Part shown: one piece after another, positions 30,002 to 38,940 of the stretch
How positions within the stretch are numbered: position 1 is the stretch's first letter
How the letters are laid out: each line of letters begins with the position of its first letter
Assembly (NCBI RefSeq): GCF_001049895.1
Contig: NZ_CVPE01000003.1
Span: 434,001 to 498,000 of the forward strand
Origin: Rubeoparvulum massiliense
GTDB taxonomy: Bacteria > Bacillota > Bacilli > Rubeoparvulales > Rubeoparvulaceae
Length of the DNA: 64,000 bases
Direction: 5' to 3'
The notes under the pieces: model-generated
Databases searched by the model: none
Told to the model about the DNA's origin: nothing
What the model saw: the letters and a program-made list of their open reading frames with translations, nothing else
Translations under genes and position numbers: made by a program

Positions 30002-31375
30002 TTAGAATGCTAGCTTTGCCACCTCCTGTAAATAATAACCAATGGTAACTAAGCCTTTATCATAATTATCCAATGTAAAGAATTCATTAGGTGCATGGAA
30101 GTTCTCTTCAGGCAGGCTAAATCCCATCAATACTACAGGTGCCTGCAAAATCCTTCCGAAGGCTTCTACAATAGGAATGGATCCTCCCATTCTAGTAAAT
30201 GCTGCCGTTGCACCATAGGCGGTTTCATAGGCTTTAGCTGCCGCTTGTAGGGCAGGATGATGAAGCGGTGTAACAAAGGGATGTCCTTGATCAGTTAGCA
30301 TGACCTCCACAAAGACACCCTTCGGTGTATACTTCCTAACATGCTGAGCAATTAATTGTTGGATCTCTGCTGGATCTTGGTTACTCACCAAGCGGCAGGT
30401 GATCTTCGCACTTGCCTTGGCAGGGATCACCGTTTTGGTTCCTTCACCTTGGAATCCTCCTGAAATCCCGTTGATTTCAAGGGTAGGGCGAGCCCACATC
30501 CGCTCTACAGGTGAATAGCCAGCTTCCCCAAATAAGCTAGGAACACCAAGCTCTTGCTCTAATTTTTCTTGGGAAAAAGGAATGGAAGCCATTGATACTC
30601 GTTCCTCTTCTTCTAGAGCCTCCACGCGATCATAGAAGCCTTCCACCGCAACCCGTCCTTCATCATCATGAAGTGAGGCAAGGATCTTGCTAAGTGCTTG
30701 GATCGGATTTGCCACGGCACCGCCATATAAGCCAGAGTGAAGATCACCCTTCGCTCCTTTCACGATGACTTCTAGTCCTGCAAGACCTCGTAATCCATAA
30801 CAAATGGCTGGCTTCCCCTTTTCTAGCATGGAAGTATCAGAGATGAGAAGAAGATCACAGGCGAGGCGCTCCTGCTCATGCTCCAACAAAGATGGTAGGT
30901 TTCTGCTACCTACCTCTTCCTCGCCTTCGATGCAGAACTTGATATTAACCGGGAGACTTCCCGTGGATTTTAAAAGAGCTTCAACTGCTTTAATATGCAT
31001 GAAAACCTGGGCCTTATCATCTGATGAGCCTCGAGCATATAACCTGCCCTCCCGAATGGATGGTTCAAATGGTGGCGTTTCCCATAGCTCGAGTGGGTCT
31101 ACAGGTTGTACATCATAGTGACCATAGACCAGTACTGTAGGTTTTCCCTCTGCATGCAGCCAATCCCCGTAAATAACAGGATTGCCTGCTGTTTCAAGGA
31201 GTTCTACATGCTCAAGGCCCGCCTTCTTCAAGGCTTCCTTCAGCCATTCTGCTGCAGCTCGTACATCTTGACGATGCTCTGATAATGCGCTGATACTTGG
31301 GATACGCAATAATTCCTTTAATTCTTCTAACTGTTCTTCCCGACTTTTCTTTAGATATGAGAGATACTTTTCCAT
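30002..31375 (-). CDS. M20-family dipeptidase
   Basis: Zinc metallopeptidase of the M20 carnosinase/DapE-like dipeptidase group, 457 aa, cytoplasmic (no signal peptide). Metal and catalytic residues are visible: VYGHYDVQPVDP (His, Asp), ARGSSDDKAQ (bridging Asp), EGEEEVGS (catalytic Glu pair), and the final metal His in LPEENFHAPNEFF. The lid/dimerisation domain lies between about 200 and 330. Probably trims dipeptides, which suits a cell with a large Opp system, although linkage is inference. Downstream of ytkL in the same operon. Confidence 0.9.
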   Translation of the reverse strand: MEKYLSYLKKSREEQLEELKELLRIPSISALSEHRQDVRAAAEWLKEALKKAGLEHVELLETAGNPVIYGDWLHAEGKPTVLVYGHYDVQPVDPLELWETPPFEPSIREGRLYARGSSDDKAQVFMHIKAVEALLKSTGSLPVNIKFCIEGEEEVGSRNLPSLLEHEQERLACDLLLISDTSMLEKGKPAICYGLRGLAGLEVIVKGAKGDLHSGLYGGAVANPIQALSKILASLHDDEGRVAVEGFYDRVEALEEEERVSMASIPFSQEKLEQELGVPSLFGEAGYSPVERMWARPTLEINGISGGFQGEGTKTVIPAKASAKITCRLVSNQDPAEIQQLIAQHVRKYTPKGVFVEVMLTDQGHPFVTPLHHPALQAAAKAYETAYGATAAFTRMGGSIPIVEAFGRILQAPVVLMGFSLPEENFHAPNEFFTLDNYDKGLVTIGYYLQEVAKLAF

Positions 31376-31398
31376 CGAATGAATCCCACCTCTTTTTT

Positions 31399-32091
31399 CT
31401 ATAATTCTAATGATTCACCTGGTTGAAGTGGCACGCCGCTGATCCCAAGCTCTTTTATTTTTTGAATATATTCCTTCTCATCCTGTTGAATCACAGGGAA
31501 TGTATTGTAGTGAATGGGTAACACCTGCTCCGCCTTTAGCCACTGCGCAGCATAAACAGCATCATCTGGATCCATGGTAAAATTACCACCAATGGGCAAG
31601 CAAGCCAGAGTGATTGAATGAAGCTCACCGATCATCTTCATATCTTGAAATAGTCCAGTGTCCCCAGCATGATAGATGGTTTTTCCTTCTGCTGTAAGGA
31701 GAATACCAGCAGGCATCCCCATATAAATAATCTCTTTACGCTCAGGAATCGTATACCCAGACCCATGAAAAGCTTGTGTAAATTTTACATCACCAAAGGG
31801 GAATGAATTGCCGCCACCAATCTGTAAGGGGTGCGTCTCTACATCCTGCCACTGAAGATAAGTGGCTAATTCAAATGGTGCAATCACCATTGCACCTGTC
31901 TGTTTAGCCAAGGGAATGGTATCTCCCACATGATCATCATGTCCATGGGAGAGAATGATATAATCAAGCTTCTGCACCTCTTCCCGAGTCAAATCACTTA
32001 AAGGATTCCCCGTAATGAATGGATCAATCAAGATATGAAATTCTCCTGTGTTGATCGATACACAACTGTGCCCATGGTATGTAATCTTCAT
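31399..32091 (-). CDS. ytkL: YtkL-like metal-dependent hydrolase (UPF0173)
   Basis: Metallo-beta-lactamase-fold hydrolase, 230 aa, of the conserved UPF0173 group; substrate unknown. Metal ligands: YHGHSCV near the N-terminus, [10 protein letters not shown] at about 49-58, [10 protein letters not shown] and the terminal [10 protein letters not shown]. Length matches YtkL. It lies between yheA (21 bp) and the M20 peptidase (23 bp), apparently one operon. Confidence 0.9.
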   Translation of the reverse strand: MKITYHGHSCVSINTGEFHILIDPFITGNPLSDLTREEVQKLDYIILSHGHDDHVGDTIPLAKQTGAMVIAPFELATYLQWQDVETHPLQIGGGNSFPFGDVKFTQAFHGSGYTIPERKEIIYMGMPAGILLTAEGKTIYHAGDTGLFQDMKMIGELHSITLACLPIGGNFTMDPDDAVYAAQWLKAEQVLPIHYNTFPVIQQDEKEYIQKIKELGISGVPLQPGESLEL

Positions 32092-32112
32092 GCCATGACC
32101 TCCTCTACATGA

Positions 32113-32475
32113 TTAATGCTGTTCCACATCGGAGTTCGCGTCTGGAAACAGTTCTTGTAGTGGCTCCGCAACAATCCGATTCACATCGTTCAATAGCAAG
32201 GAGAAACGTCTCTCCGCATCAAGCAATTGGGCAATATCTGGATTGAGACGAAGCACTTCGAACAATTGCTGAATTCGTTCTTCTTCCTCTTCATTGACCT
32301 CCTCTCCACTCATCTGCTTCAATTGATATGCCATCTCCTGCATGCGAAACTCTTCATACATCTTCTTCGTGCTTGCATCCTGATTCACCTTTTTTTGTAA
32401 GCGTTCAACATCCTTATACTCTTCACTTTCTCTCATCGCTCTTGCCAATTGATAAGCTGCATCATATAAATTCAT
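32113..32475 (-). CDS. yheA: YheA-like protein (UPF0342, YlbF/YmcA superfamily)
   Basis: 120-aa helical protein. Start chosen at ATG 32475 (MNLYDAAYQLARAMRES), 8 nt after AGAGGAG; the open frame extends 39 codons upstream without signals. It aligns by eye with B. subtilis YheA, including QMSGEEV and LDAERRFSLLLNDVNRIVAEPLQELF. YlbF/YmcA relatives form a complex affecting RNase Y and sporulation/biofilm decisions; YheA itself is uncharacterised. In B. subtilis yheA lies near yheC-yheD; here it is divergent from the YheC/YheD-type genes. Confidence 0.88.
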   Translation of the reverse strand: MNLYDAAYQLARAMRESEEYKDVERLQKKVNQDASTKKMYEEFRMQEMAYQLKQMSGEEVNEEEEERIQQLFEVLRLNPDIAQLLDAERRFSLLLNDVNRIVAEPLQELFPDANSDVEQH

Positions 32476-32590
32476 CTCAAAAACTCCTCTCCGTTTTTCA
32501 TACCTAGATTGCAATATTCTCCTCTTTCCAATTACCTCATCGAACAGGCTAACTTTTCCCCATCTTTTCCAATTCACCATGATATGAAGC

Positions 32591-32618
32591 ACCTGTACAC
32601 TTCATCCCTCATACACTA
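32591..32618 (+). promoter_or_regulatory. Candidate sigma-K promoter of the ATP-grasp operon
   Basis: -35 ACC at 32591-32593, 16-bp spacer, -10 CATACACTA at 32610-32618, matching the mother-cell sigma-K consensus (AC, N16-17, CATAnnnTA). Predicted start near 32625, 26 nt before the first ATG. The match is to a short consensus, so chance is possible, but YheC/YheD proteins are spore-coat associated. Confidence 0.45.
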
Positions 32619-32650
32619 CATTATCTTGATGCATAAAGAAGGGGATTTCC

Positions 32651-34093
32651 ATGCCAATACAAGTTCGTGTTCTTGTTAATGCAGAGCTACAAGAAGGACG
32701 GAGGATTGACTTACTCCTTCATCAGGATTATCGAAACAAACTGAATTTACCTTCACATTTTTATTGTACATTGGAGCATGGTGGGCAACAAGCTCTTTGC
32801 TTCTGTCAGATTGGAAATGTAGGCACTCCAATGCTGAAGGTGGATCAGCAAACTGCCCAGCAATTGTCCCTCTATGATGGACAGCAGCTACATTTGAAGA
32901 TATCCTCCCGTGGTCGCCTCCTTCTAGGCCCCATTCTTGGCATTCTCGTCTCTCGTCATTATAGTAATACACCCGAGCAGCTCTTTGGAAACCTTACAAC
33001 CTTCTGTCATGAAGTGTCAACAGCAGCACAAGCTCGCTACATTGAGACAATCATCTTTACCCCAGAGCAGCTATTAAAAGCCACCGATCATCGAATGGAG
33101 GCCTTTGTATATCGTCATGGTATCTGGAGCATGGTGCATTGCCCACTTCCCCACCTCGTCTATAATCGCCTCTCCAGTAGAATCTACGAACATTCTGAAG
33201 CGTATCAGCAACTAAAAGCTGTCTTGAAACGACATCATATTCCCATGTTTAATGAGAACTTTTTAGATAAGTGGCAGATCCACCAAACCTTTGCACAGCA
33301 AACAGAGCTTCAGCCTCATCTCCCAACTACCACGATGTTCCAAAATAAAGCATCTCTACGGCAAATGCTAAAAAAATATGCCATTCTCTATCTCAAGCCA
33401 ATTCATGGTAGCATGGGACGGGGAATATATCGAATTCAACGACTCACTCAGGTCAAAAATCCTTACCTCCTCCAATATATGACCCTTCATGGCCTACAAC
33501 AGCGAAGCTATCCTACCTTTCAGCGACTCATCGATTCCCTTCGTGTTCGCATGAAGCAGCCTTATCTGATCCAGCAAGGACTCCTCCTGATCAAACAGCA
33601 TGGAAGTACTGTAGACTTTCGTGCCTTGGTACAGAAGAATGGGAATGAGAGTTGGAGTATTACATCATTGGTGGCACGCTTCGGTTCTTCGAACAGCATC
33701 GTCTCCAATGTGGCCCGTGGTGGTCATGCGCTCAATGCCCAACAGGCGCTCCAAACGCTCCATGGCTGGAAAGGTAGAGCTCCAACCATTCAGCAACTTC
33801 GGCAAATGGCTTTACGAGTAGCAGAAATATTTGATCAAAGCATCGATGGGGACTTCGCCGAACTAGGTATCGACCTCGGAGTGGATATTTACGGAAAGAT
33901 CTGGATTCTCGAGGTGAATTCCAAGCCTTCAAAAACAGATGATACATTACTTCAAGAGAGAACAATTACGCGCCCATCGGTAAGAAAAATGCTTCAATAT
34001 GTATTACATCGCACCCAGTTCTTATATGAGACACCAGCAAGCAACTCCATATCAGGAAGCTTGCTTCAGCGTAGAAAACGCTTGGGGAGGTAA
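32651..34093 (+). CDS. YheC/YheD-family ATP-grasp protein 1
   Basis: 480-aa protein of the endospore coat-associated YheC/YheD family. An N-terminal beta-rich domain (1-88) precedes the LLGPILGILVS strand (91-101) that begins the ATP-grasp part. Motifs: HLVYNRLSSR (168-176), NFLDKWQIHQ (203-212), the ATP-binding Lys in ILYLKPIHGSMGRG (245-258), VDFRALVQ (321-328), and the metal-binding pair E421/N423 in ILEVNSKP. ATP-grasp enzymes form C-N or C-S bonds through acyl phosphates, so an amide ligase is likely but the substrate is unknown. First of five plus-strand genes; 5 bp before the next. Confidence 0.88.
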   Translation: MPIQVRVLVNAELQEGRRIDLLLHQDYRNKLNLPSHFYCTLEHGGQQALCFCQIGNVGTPMLKVDQQTAQQLSLYDGQQLHLKISSRGRLLLGPILGILVSRHYSNTPEQLFGNLTTFCHEVSTAAQARYIETIIFTPEQLLKATDHRMEAFVYRHGIWSMVHCPLPHLVYNRLSSRIYEHSEAYQQLKAVLKRHHIPMFNENFLDKWQIHQTFAQQTELQPHLPTTTMFQNKASLRQMLKKYAILYLKPIHGSMGRGIYRIQRLTQVKNPYLLQYMTLHGLQQRSYPTFQRLIDSLRVRMKQPYLIQQGLLLIKQHGSTVDFRALVQKNGNESWSITSLVARFGSSNSIVSNVARGGHALNAQQALQTLHGWKGRAPTIQQLRQMALRVAEIFDQSIDGDFAELGIDLGVDIYGKIWILEVNSKPSKTDDTLLQERTITRPSVRKMLQYVLHRTQFLYETPASNSISGSLLQRRKRLGR

Positions 34094-34098
34094 ACGGA

Positions 34099-35199
34099 AT
34101 GTTGACATCACAGCACCGTCCGCGCTTAGGAATTATGACATGCCATCTCTTTTCTGAAGAGGGCTTTTTTCGTTTTTTAGCACAGGCTGGGCAGAAGATG
34201 GGAATGGAGGTGATCGTCTTTCAGCCTCAATCCTACTCCAGCAAAGAAGGTAAGATTTATGGTATCCACTGGAGAGGCGGAAAATGGCGTAAAGGTTGGT
34301 TTGAAAAACCCCATCTAATTTACGATCGCTGCTTTTATCCTAATTCCCGAGTTTATCAACAATTACAACCATTTCTTCAGAACTTAAAAAAGGATCCATT
34401 CATTCATTTTTTAGGCTTTGGTTTACATGGCAAGCTGCAGATCGTACAGCTCCTCTCTAAACATGAGCAGCTAGCACATTTCCTACCACCTACTGAAGCA
34501 TTTACGAGTACCGCTCTACTTCGTAAATGGTTGGATCGCTTTCAAACCATTATTCTAAAGCCAACGGGGGGTAGCCTAGGCAAGCGGATACTCCGGATTC
34601 AGCAGCTCAAAAAACAGTACTTCGTCGCTGGACGTAATCGTTCTAATCAGTATTTTCAACAACGGTTTCAACAGGAATCCTCACTATTAGCATGGCTCAA
34701 ACAATTTATGGGTGGTAGTTCCTACGTTATTCAGCCCTACCTTTCCCTGCAAACCAAGGATGAAATCCCCTTCGACTGTCGTTTGCTCGTTCAAAAAAAC
34801 GGACACGGAAAGTGGCAATTAACAGGTCAGGCCATCCGCCTCGGTAAGCAAGGTCAGATTACCTCCAATCTACATGGCGGTGGTACAGCCATGCCCGTGC
34901 AGCACTTTCTCAAAAAGTATTACAAGCCAGAACAACAAGATGCGATTCAGCGCCAAATTAATATAATACTCCAACACTTACCCCATTATCTAGAAGAACA
35001 GCATGGTCGCTTGGTAGAACTGGGGATTGATATTGGAATCGAACCTTCTGGAAGGGTATGGATCATTGAAGCCAATTCGAAGCCCGGTCGCCGCGTATTT
35101 TCCATTATCGGTGATAAACAGACCAGTGAAGCAGCACATCTTCAGCCCATCTACTATGCAAAATATCTGCTTACCAGTAACAAGGAGGTAGTAAACTGA
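34099..35199 (+). CDS. YheC/YheD-family ATP-grasp protein 2 (YheC-like, short)
   Basis: 366-aa ATP-grasp protein lacking the N-terminal beta domain of its neighbours, like B. subtilis YheC. It begins directly with RPRLGIMTCH. Motifs: HLIYDRCFYPNSR (72-84), the altered FGLHGKLQIVQ in place of FFDKW, ILKPTGGSLGKR (152-163), FDCRLLVQKNG (225-235), ITSNLHGGG (254-262) and E324/N326 in IIEANSKPGR. Catalytic residues are retained. Good ribosome binding site GGGAGGTAAACGG; its stop overlaps the next ATG by 1 nt (TGATG), so synthesis is probably coupled to protein 3. Confidence 0.88.
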   Translation: MLTSQHRPRLGIMTCHLFSEEGFFRFLAQAGQKMGMEVIVFQPQSYSSKEGKIYGIHWRGGKWRKGWFEKPHLIYDRCFYPNSRVYQQLQPFLQNLKKDPFIHFLGFGLHGKLQIVQLLSKHEQLAHFLPPTEAFTSTALLRKWLDRFQTIILKPTGGSLGKRILRIQQLKKQYFVAGRNRSNQYFQQRFQQESSLLAWLKQFMGGSSYVIQPYLSLQTKDEIPFDCRLLVQKNGHGKWQLTGQAIRLGKQGQITSNLHGGGTAMPVQHFLKKYYKPEQQDAIQRQINIILQHLPHYLEEQHGRLVELGIDIGIEPSGRVWIIEANSKPGRRVFSIIGDKQTSEAAHLQPIYYAKYLLTSNKEVVN

Positions 35200-36569
35200 T
35201 GGTAGCCAAGATGTATCAAATACGACAGGTGAAACAAGGTTCTCATCCCCTGATCCTACTCCCTCGTCAAGTGATGGAGATGTATCATCTCTCTCCTGGG
35301 AAGTCTGTCACATTAGCTCTTGGGCAATTGGATGTACGGGCAAAAATCAAGCTTTCCCCCGATTCTCAAAGTATCGCGCTCACCCCTGCACTTTATCAAG
35401 CCCTAAAGCTCCCCTATAAAGCAAAGTTGAACATCTATCAGGATCACCATGGTCAACTTCGCTTAGGACCAGTGATCGGTATTCTCACAACCGGTGTGCA
35501 CCCTTTTACATCGATACCTGTGGGACGACGTAGTAATTTTTTTCGCCATCTCCTTACTGCTCAGCTCAATAAGGGGGTTCTCTATTTTGTCTTCTCACCT
35601 CAATTGATCAATTGGCAGAATAAAACGGTTCAAGGGCTCTTTCTTCTACCCCATGATAGCGGTTGGAGCTGGCGCGTTTACACCGTACCTATACCTGATG
35701 TGGTATATGATCGTGTACCCAACCGTCAGACTGAATTATCCCCACAGGTTCAAACTTGCAAGAAACGTCTTGAGCAGATGGGGATTCGTCTATTTAACCC
35801 AGGCTTCTTCGATAAGTGGTCGATTCATCAACTCCTAGAAGATCACCCACTAGCGCAAAATTATATTCCTGAAACCTATATGGCCCCTACGAACAAGGTG
35901 CTGCAGTACATGTTAAAAAAGTATCATATGATCTATCTGAAACCAGCTAAAGGTAGCCTCGGTCTCGGTATTTATAAAATCACCTATAAACCAAGCGAAG
36001 GCTATTATTGTCGCTACCGTCATGGTAATCAGAATCGGTTAAAGCAATTTAAAACCCTCGATGGGCTTCTTCAGCACCTCTTCCAAAATAAGCTCTCCCT
36101 CCGCCGCTACTTAGTTCAACAAGGCATTGATCTGCTTAAGTACCAAGGGAGAAATCTCGATCTACGAATGCATCTCCATAAGGATTCAGAAAATCAATGG
36201 CAGGTGGTAGGGATCGGCGCCAAGGTTGCAGGCCTCGGTAGCGTTACCACCCATGTTCGCACAGGTGGTAGCATCGTCTCTGCTCAGCAGGTTTTTCTCC
36301 AGCTTTTTGGAAAGAAAGCAGGCGCCATGGAGGAGAAGCTCAAACAGGTTAGTATTTTATTGGCAAAAGCCATTGAAGAACGGATCGGTCAGCCCATCGG
36401 TGAACTGGGCTTTGATATTGGGATTGATAGCAATTATCAAATCTGGATGTTTGAAGGAAACTCTAAGCCTGGACGCTCCATCTTTAAGCATCCAACACTG
36501 CGAAAAGCAGATTACCAATCCCTCTCGATGATCATTGATTACAGCCAATACTTGGCACAACATGCATAA
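35199..36569 (+). CDS. YheC/YheD-family ATP-grasp protein 3 (YheD-like)
   Basis: 456-aa protein with an N-terminal beta-rich domain (about 1-85, including LILLPRQVMEMYHLSPGKSV) and a complete YheD-like ATP-grasp part: LGPVIGILTTG, DVVYDRVPNRQTE, NPGFFDKWSIHQ, IYLKPAKGSLGLGIYKI, LDLRMHLHKD, VTTHVRTGGS, and FEGNSKPGRS with the metal-binding Glu and Asn. Its layout most resembles B. subtilis YheD. The gene overlaps protein 2 by 1 nt. A role in spore-coat assembly is known only for family members; chemistry has not been established. Confidence 0.88.
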   Translation: MVAKMYQIRQVKQGSHPLILLPRQVMEMYHLSPGKSVTLALGQLDVRAKIKLSPDSQSIALTPALYQALKLPYKAKLNIYQDHHGQLRLGPVIGILTTGVHPFTSIPVGRRSNFFRHLLTAQLNKGVLYFVFSPQLINWQNKTVQGLFLLPHDSGWSWRVYTVPIPDVVYDRVPNRQTELSPQVQTCKKRLEQMGIRLFNPGFFDKWSIHQLLEDHPLAQNYIPETYMAPTNKVLQYMLKKYHMIYLKPAKGSLGLGIYKITYKPSEGYYCRYRHGNQNRLKQFKTLDGLLQHLFQNKLSLRRYLVQQGIDLLKYQGRNLDLRMHLHKDSENQWQVVGIGAKVAGLGSVTTHVRTGGSIVSAQQVFLQLFGKKAGAMEEKLKQVSILLAKAIEERIGQPIGELGFDIGIDSNYQIWMFEGNSKPGRSIFKHPTLRKADYQSLSMIIDYSQYLAQHA

Positions 36570-36581
36570 GGAGGTGGTTGT

Positions 36582-37898
36582 ATGCTCGAAGAAGCATGGA
36601 TGGTGTACGGTGGGGAGACTCCGATTATCTATCAATCGAACTTAGCATCCATTCTACCCGTTTCCCGTCGCCACACCTGTCTACTAGGTCCATATCAAGA
36701 GACTACTGTGAAGCTCTCCTCACAACCTGCAAGAACACCAAGCCAGCCAGAGTTAATCCGTAATCGCATGCTGCTGCGTAAAAATCTTCAAGGAAAGATG
36801 GAATTGGGACCCATTATTGCTATCCTCACATCCAAGGGGAAAAATGGCAGTTTTAAAGGTAATCGTAGCAATTATAAGGATATTATGCGAACCGCTCAAG
36901 AGCTTGGTGGCCTCGTTTATGTTGTCACACCAGAGGGAGTTGATTTTAAGCAAAAAAAATGCCATGGTTATATCTGGTCCTTCACCTTAAAGCGTTGGCT
37001 ACAGCTAACCTTTCCCTTTCCTCACATCTTCTATAATCGGATCCCCTATCGCCATGATGAGAGTCAGCCTTTGGTACAGCAATTACTCTCTCGCCTTCAG
37101 CAGTTAAAACAGGTCCATCTCTACCCTGACTCCTTTTTTGATAAGTGGCTCTTATTTCAATGGCTACAACAAGATTCGGAGCTTACCCAATACCTTCCTG
37201 ATACAAAACTGTTAACCAAGGAGAGTTTGCAACAGATGTATCATCGCTACGGCGATCTCTACTTGAAGCCGATTCATGGAAAAGCAGGTCAAGGGATGAT
37301 TCGAATGACGCAACAAGGAGAGCAAGTTCAGGTGATCCATCAATTGAAGAGTGGTCGCAATCATTGGAAGTTCTCCTCCCTCTCAAAAGCCATGGAGACC
37401 ATACATCTTCTCACGAAATCGAAGGAGTACCTCGTGCAGCAGGCGATCCCTTTAGCTCAAGTGAAGCAGTCTCCCTTTGATATCCGTATCCTTGTGATGC
37501 GTGACGGTCAAGGAAAGTGGAAGGTGACGGGAATTGGTGTACGGGTAGCCGGTCAAGGGGGGATTACCACTCATGTTCCACAAGGGGGACGAATCATCTC
37601 ATTTCAGCAGATGGTGCAACAGGTCTTCCCTAAACGGAATTATCATGAATTCGAACGGCAAGTAAAACAGATTGCCCTACTTGTTGCCCATAATCTCGAG
37701 CGAATTCAGCCCGCACTCGCAGAGTTCTCCATGGATCTTGGCGTGACAGCGCAAGGCTCATTCTGGATTTTTGAAGCCAATGCGAAGCCGATGAAATTTG
37801 ATGAGCCCCATATTCGGCAGCGTTCTCTTCAGAGACTGATCCAATATGCTCAATACCGTAGTGGATTCCGCGGTAAAACCGGTGGAGGTGCACGCTGA
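36582..37898 (+). CDS. YheC/YheD-family ATP-grasp protein 4
   Basis: 438-aa protein, the fourth tandem member. The N-terminal domain is shortened and divergent (about 1-75, MLEEAWMVYGGETPIIYQSN). The ATP-grasp part is complete: LGPIIAILTSKGK, HIFYNRIPYRHDESQ, DSFFDKWLLFQ, LYLKPIHGKAGQGMIRM, FDIRILVMRDG, ITTHVPQGGR and IFEANAKPMK. In the last motif Ala replaces the Ser of the other three copies. Strong AAGGAGGTGG ribosome binding site. It ends with a Gly/Arg-rich tail (RGKTGGGAR). Followed by the acetyltransferase gene after 2 bp. Confidence 0.87.
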   Translation: MLEEAWMVYGGETPIIYQSNLASILPVSRRHTCLLGPYQETTVKLSSQPARTPSQPELIRNRMLLRKNLQGKMELGPIIAILTSKGKNGSFKGNRSNYKDIMRTAQELGGLVYVVTPEGVDFKQKKCHGYIWSFTLKRWLQLTFPFPHIFYNRIPYRHDESQPLVQQLLSRLQQLKQVHLYPDSFFDKWLLFQWLQQDSELTQYLPDTKLLTKESLQQMYHRYGDLYLKPIHGKAGQGMIRMTQQGEQVQVIHQLKSGRNHWKFSSLSKAMETIHLLTKSKEYLVQQAIPLAQVKQSPFDIRILVMRDGQGKWKVTGIGVRVAGQGGITTHVPQGGRIISFQQMVQQVFPKRNYHEFERQVKQIALLVAHNLERIQPALAEFSMDLGVTAQGSFWIFEANAKPMKFDEPHIRQRSLQRLIQYAQYRSGFRGKTGGGAR

Positions 37899-37900
37899 TT

Positions 37901-38380
37901 ATGAATATTTTACAATTGTCTGAAGAGCAGTTTTCCAAGCATCGTGGTGCACTTCTCCACTTTATTCAACGCTACGGTGATCAGCGAATTACCTTTCGAG
38001 CCATCCGCTGGATCAAGCGGCTACCTGCTTCTAAACTGTCGGAAGCAGGTACGTTCGTCCTTGTTGCTCGATCAGGGAATGAGCTGAAGGCAGTACTTGT
38101 AATCGGGGACTATGGAAAGGAAGAAGCATTGGTGGTTGTTCACCCTGACTCTCGTAATGATGGGATAGGTAAAGCGCTCCTCGATCATCTCTTTCGGCGA
38201 ATCGATCGGGCCTATGGTCGCGTAGCCATCGATAATCTTCCAAGCATGAAGATGTGTTTTGGCATGGGGATGGTAGCGATCCAATTAACCACAGGTCCTA
38301 CTGGAAAACCTACCCTCTGGTTTGGTATGGGAAAATGGTCGTTAGATGACCTTCCAAAAAGTTCGTTCAAACCAAATTAG
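37901..38380 (+). CDS. GNAT-family N-acetyltransferase
   Basis: 159-aa GCN5-related acetyltransferase. The acetyl-CoA pyrophosphate motif is visible in VVHPDSRNDGIGKALLDHLF (about 88-107, with R-N-D-G-I-G-K), and the preceding strand contains VLVIGDYGKEEA. Substrate unknown. It lies 2 bp after ATP-grasp gene 4, with the ribosome binding site inside that gene's end (GGTGGAGGTG), so it belongs to the same transcript and possibly the same pathway. The operon ends at the terminator just downstream. Confidence 0.85.
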   Translation: MNILQLSEEQFSKHRGALLHFIQRYGDQRITFRAIRWIKRLPASKLSEAGTFVLVARSGNELKAVLVIGDYGKEEALVVVHPDSRNDGIGKALLDHLFRRIDRAYGRVAIDNLPSMKMCFGMGMVAIQLTTGPTGKPTLWFGMGKWSLDDLPKSSFKPN

Positions 38381-38404
38381 GAGGCTAGGATTGATCACAA
38401 TAAA

Positions 38405-38456
38405 AAGAGGTTGACCCATTTAGTCGTATTACACGACTAAGTTGAGTCAACCTCTT
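38405..38456. terminator. Bidirectional terminator between GNAT gene and ferredoxin gene
   Basis: Two-part stem: outer AAGAGGTTGAC (38405-38415) / GTCAACCTCTT (38446-38456) and inner TTAGTCGT (38420-38427) / ACGACTAA (38433-38440). It is flanked by AATAAAA on the left, giving a T-rich tail for the minus-strand ferredoxin transcript. Confidence 0.8.
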
Positions 38457-38470
38457 CTGAATTCCTAATT

Positions 38471-38749
<279 letters not shown>

Positions 38750-38836
38750 TCAGGTAGAGAACATTACTACTGTTGATATTGTAGCACAAATTTGAAAAAT
38801 AGGTAAAGAAGTTTTGCTTCATGAAGACTCCTTCCT

Positions 38837-38865
38837 TTCCTTCCCTAGCTTAGATCTATTATAAT
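38837..38865 (+). promoter_or_regulatory. Candidate sigma-A promoter of the RNase J gene
   Basis: Perfect -10 TATAAT (38860-38865), 17-bp spacer, weak -35 TTCCTT (38837-38842). Predicted leader about 70 nt. Confidence 0.45.
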
Positions 38866-38940
38866 GTTAGTATACTTCTACATAATTGAGGTCATGCCAG
38901 TTGCTTTCCATAAATACATTATCCAAAAAGGAGGAAAAGA

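Noticed and set aside
37630-37938. 102-codon minus-strand frame
   Set aside because: Antisense to ATP-grasp gene 4 and the GNAT start; no ribosome binding site, no family.
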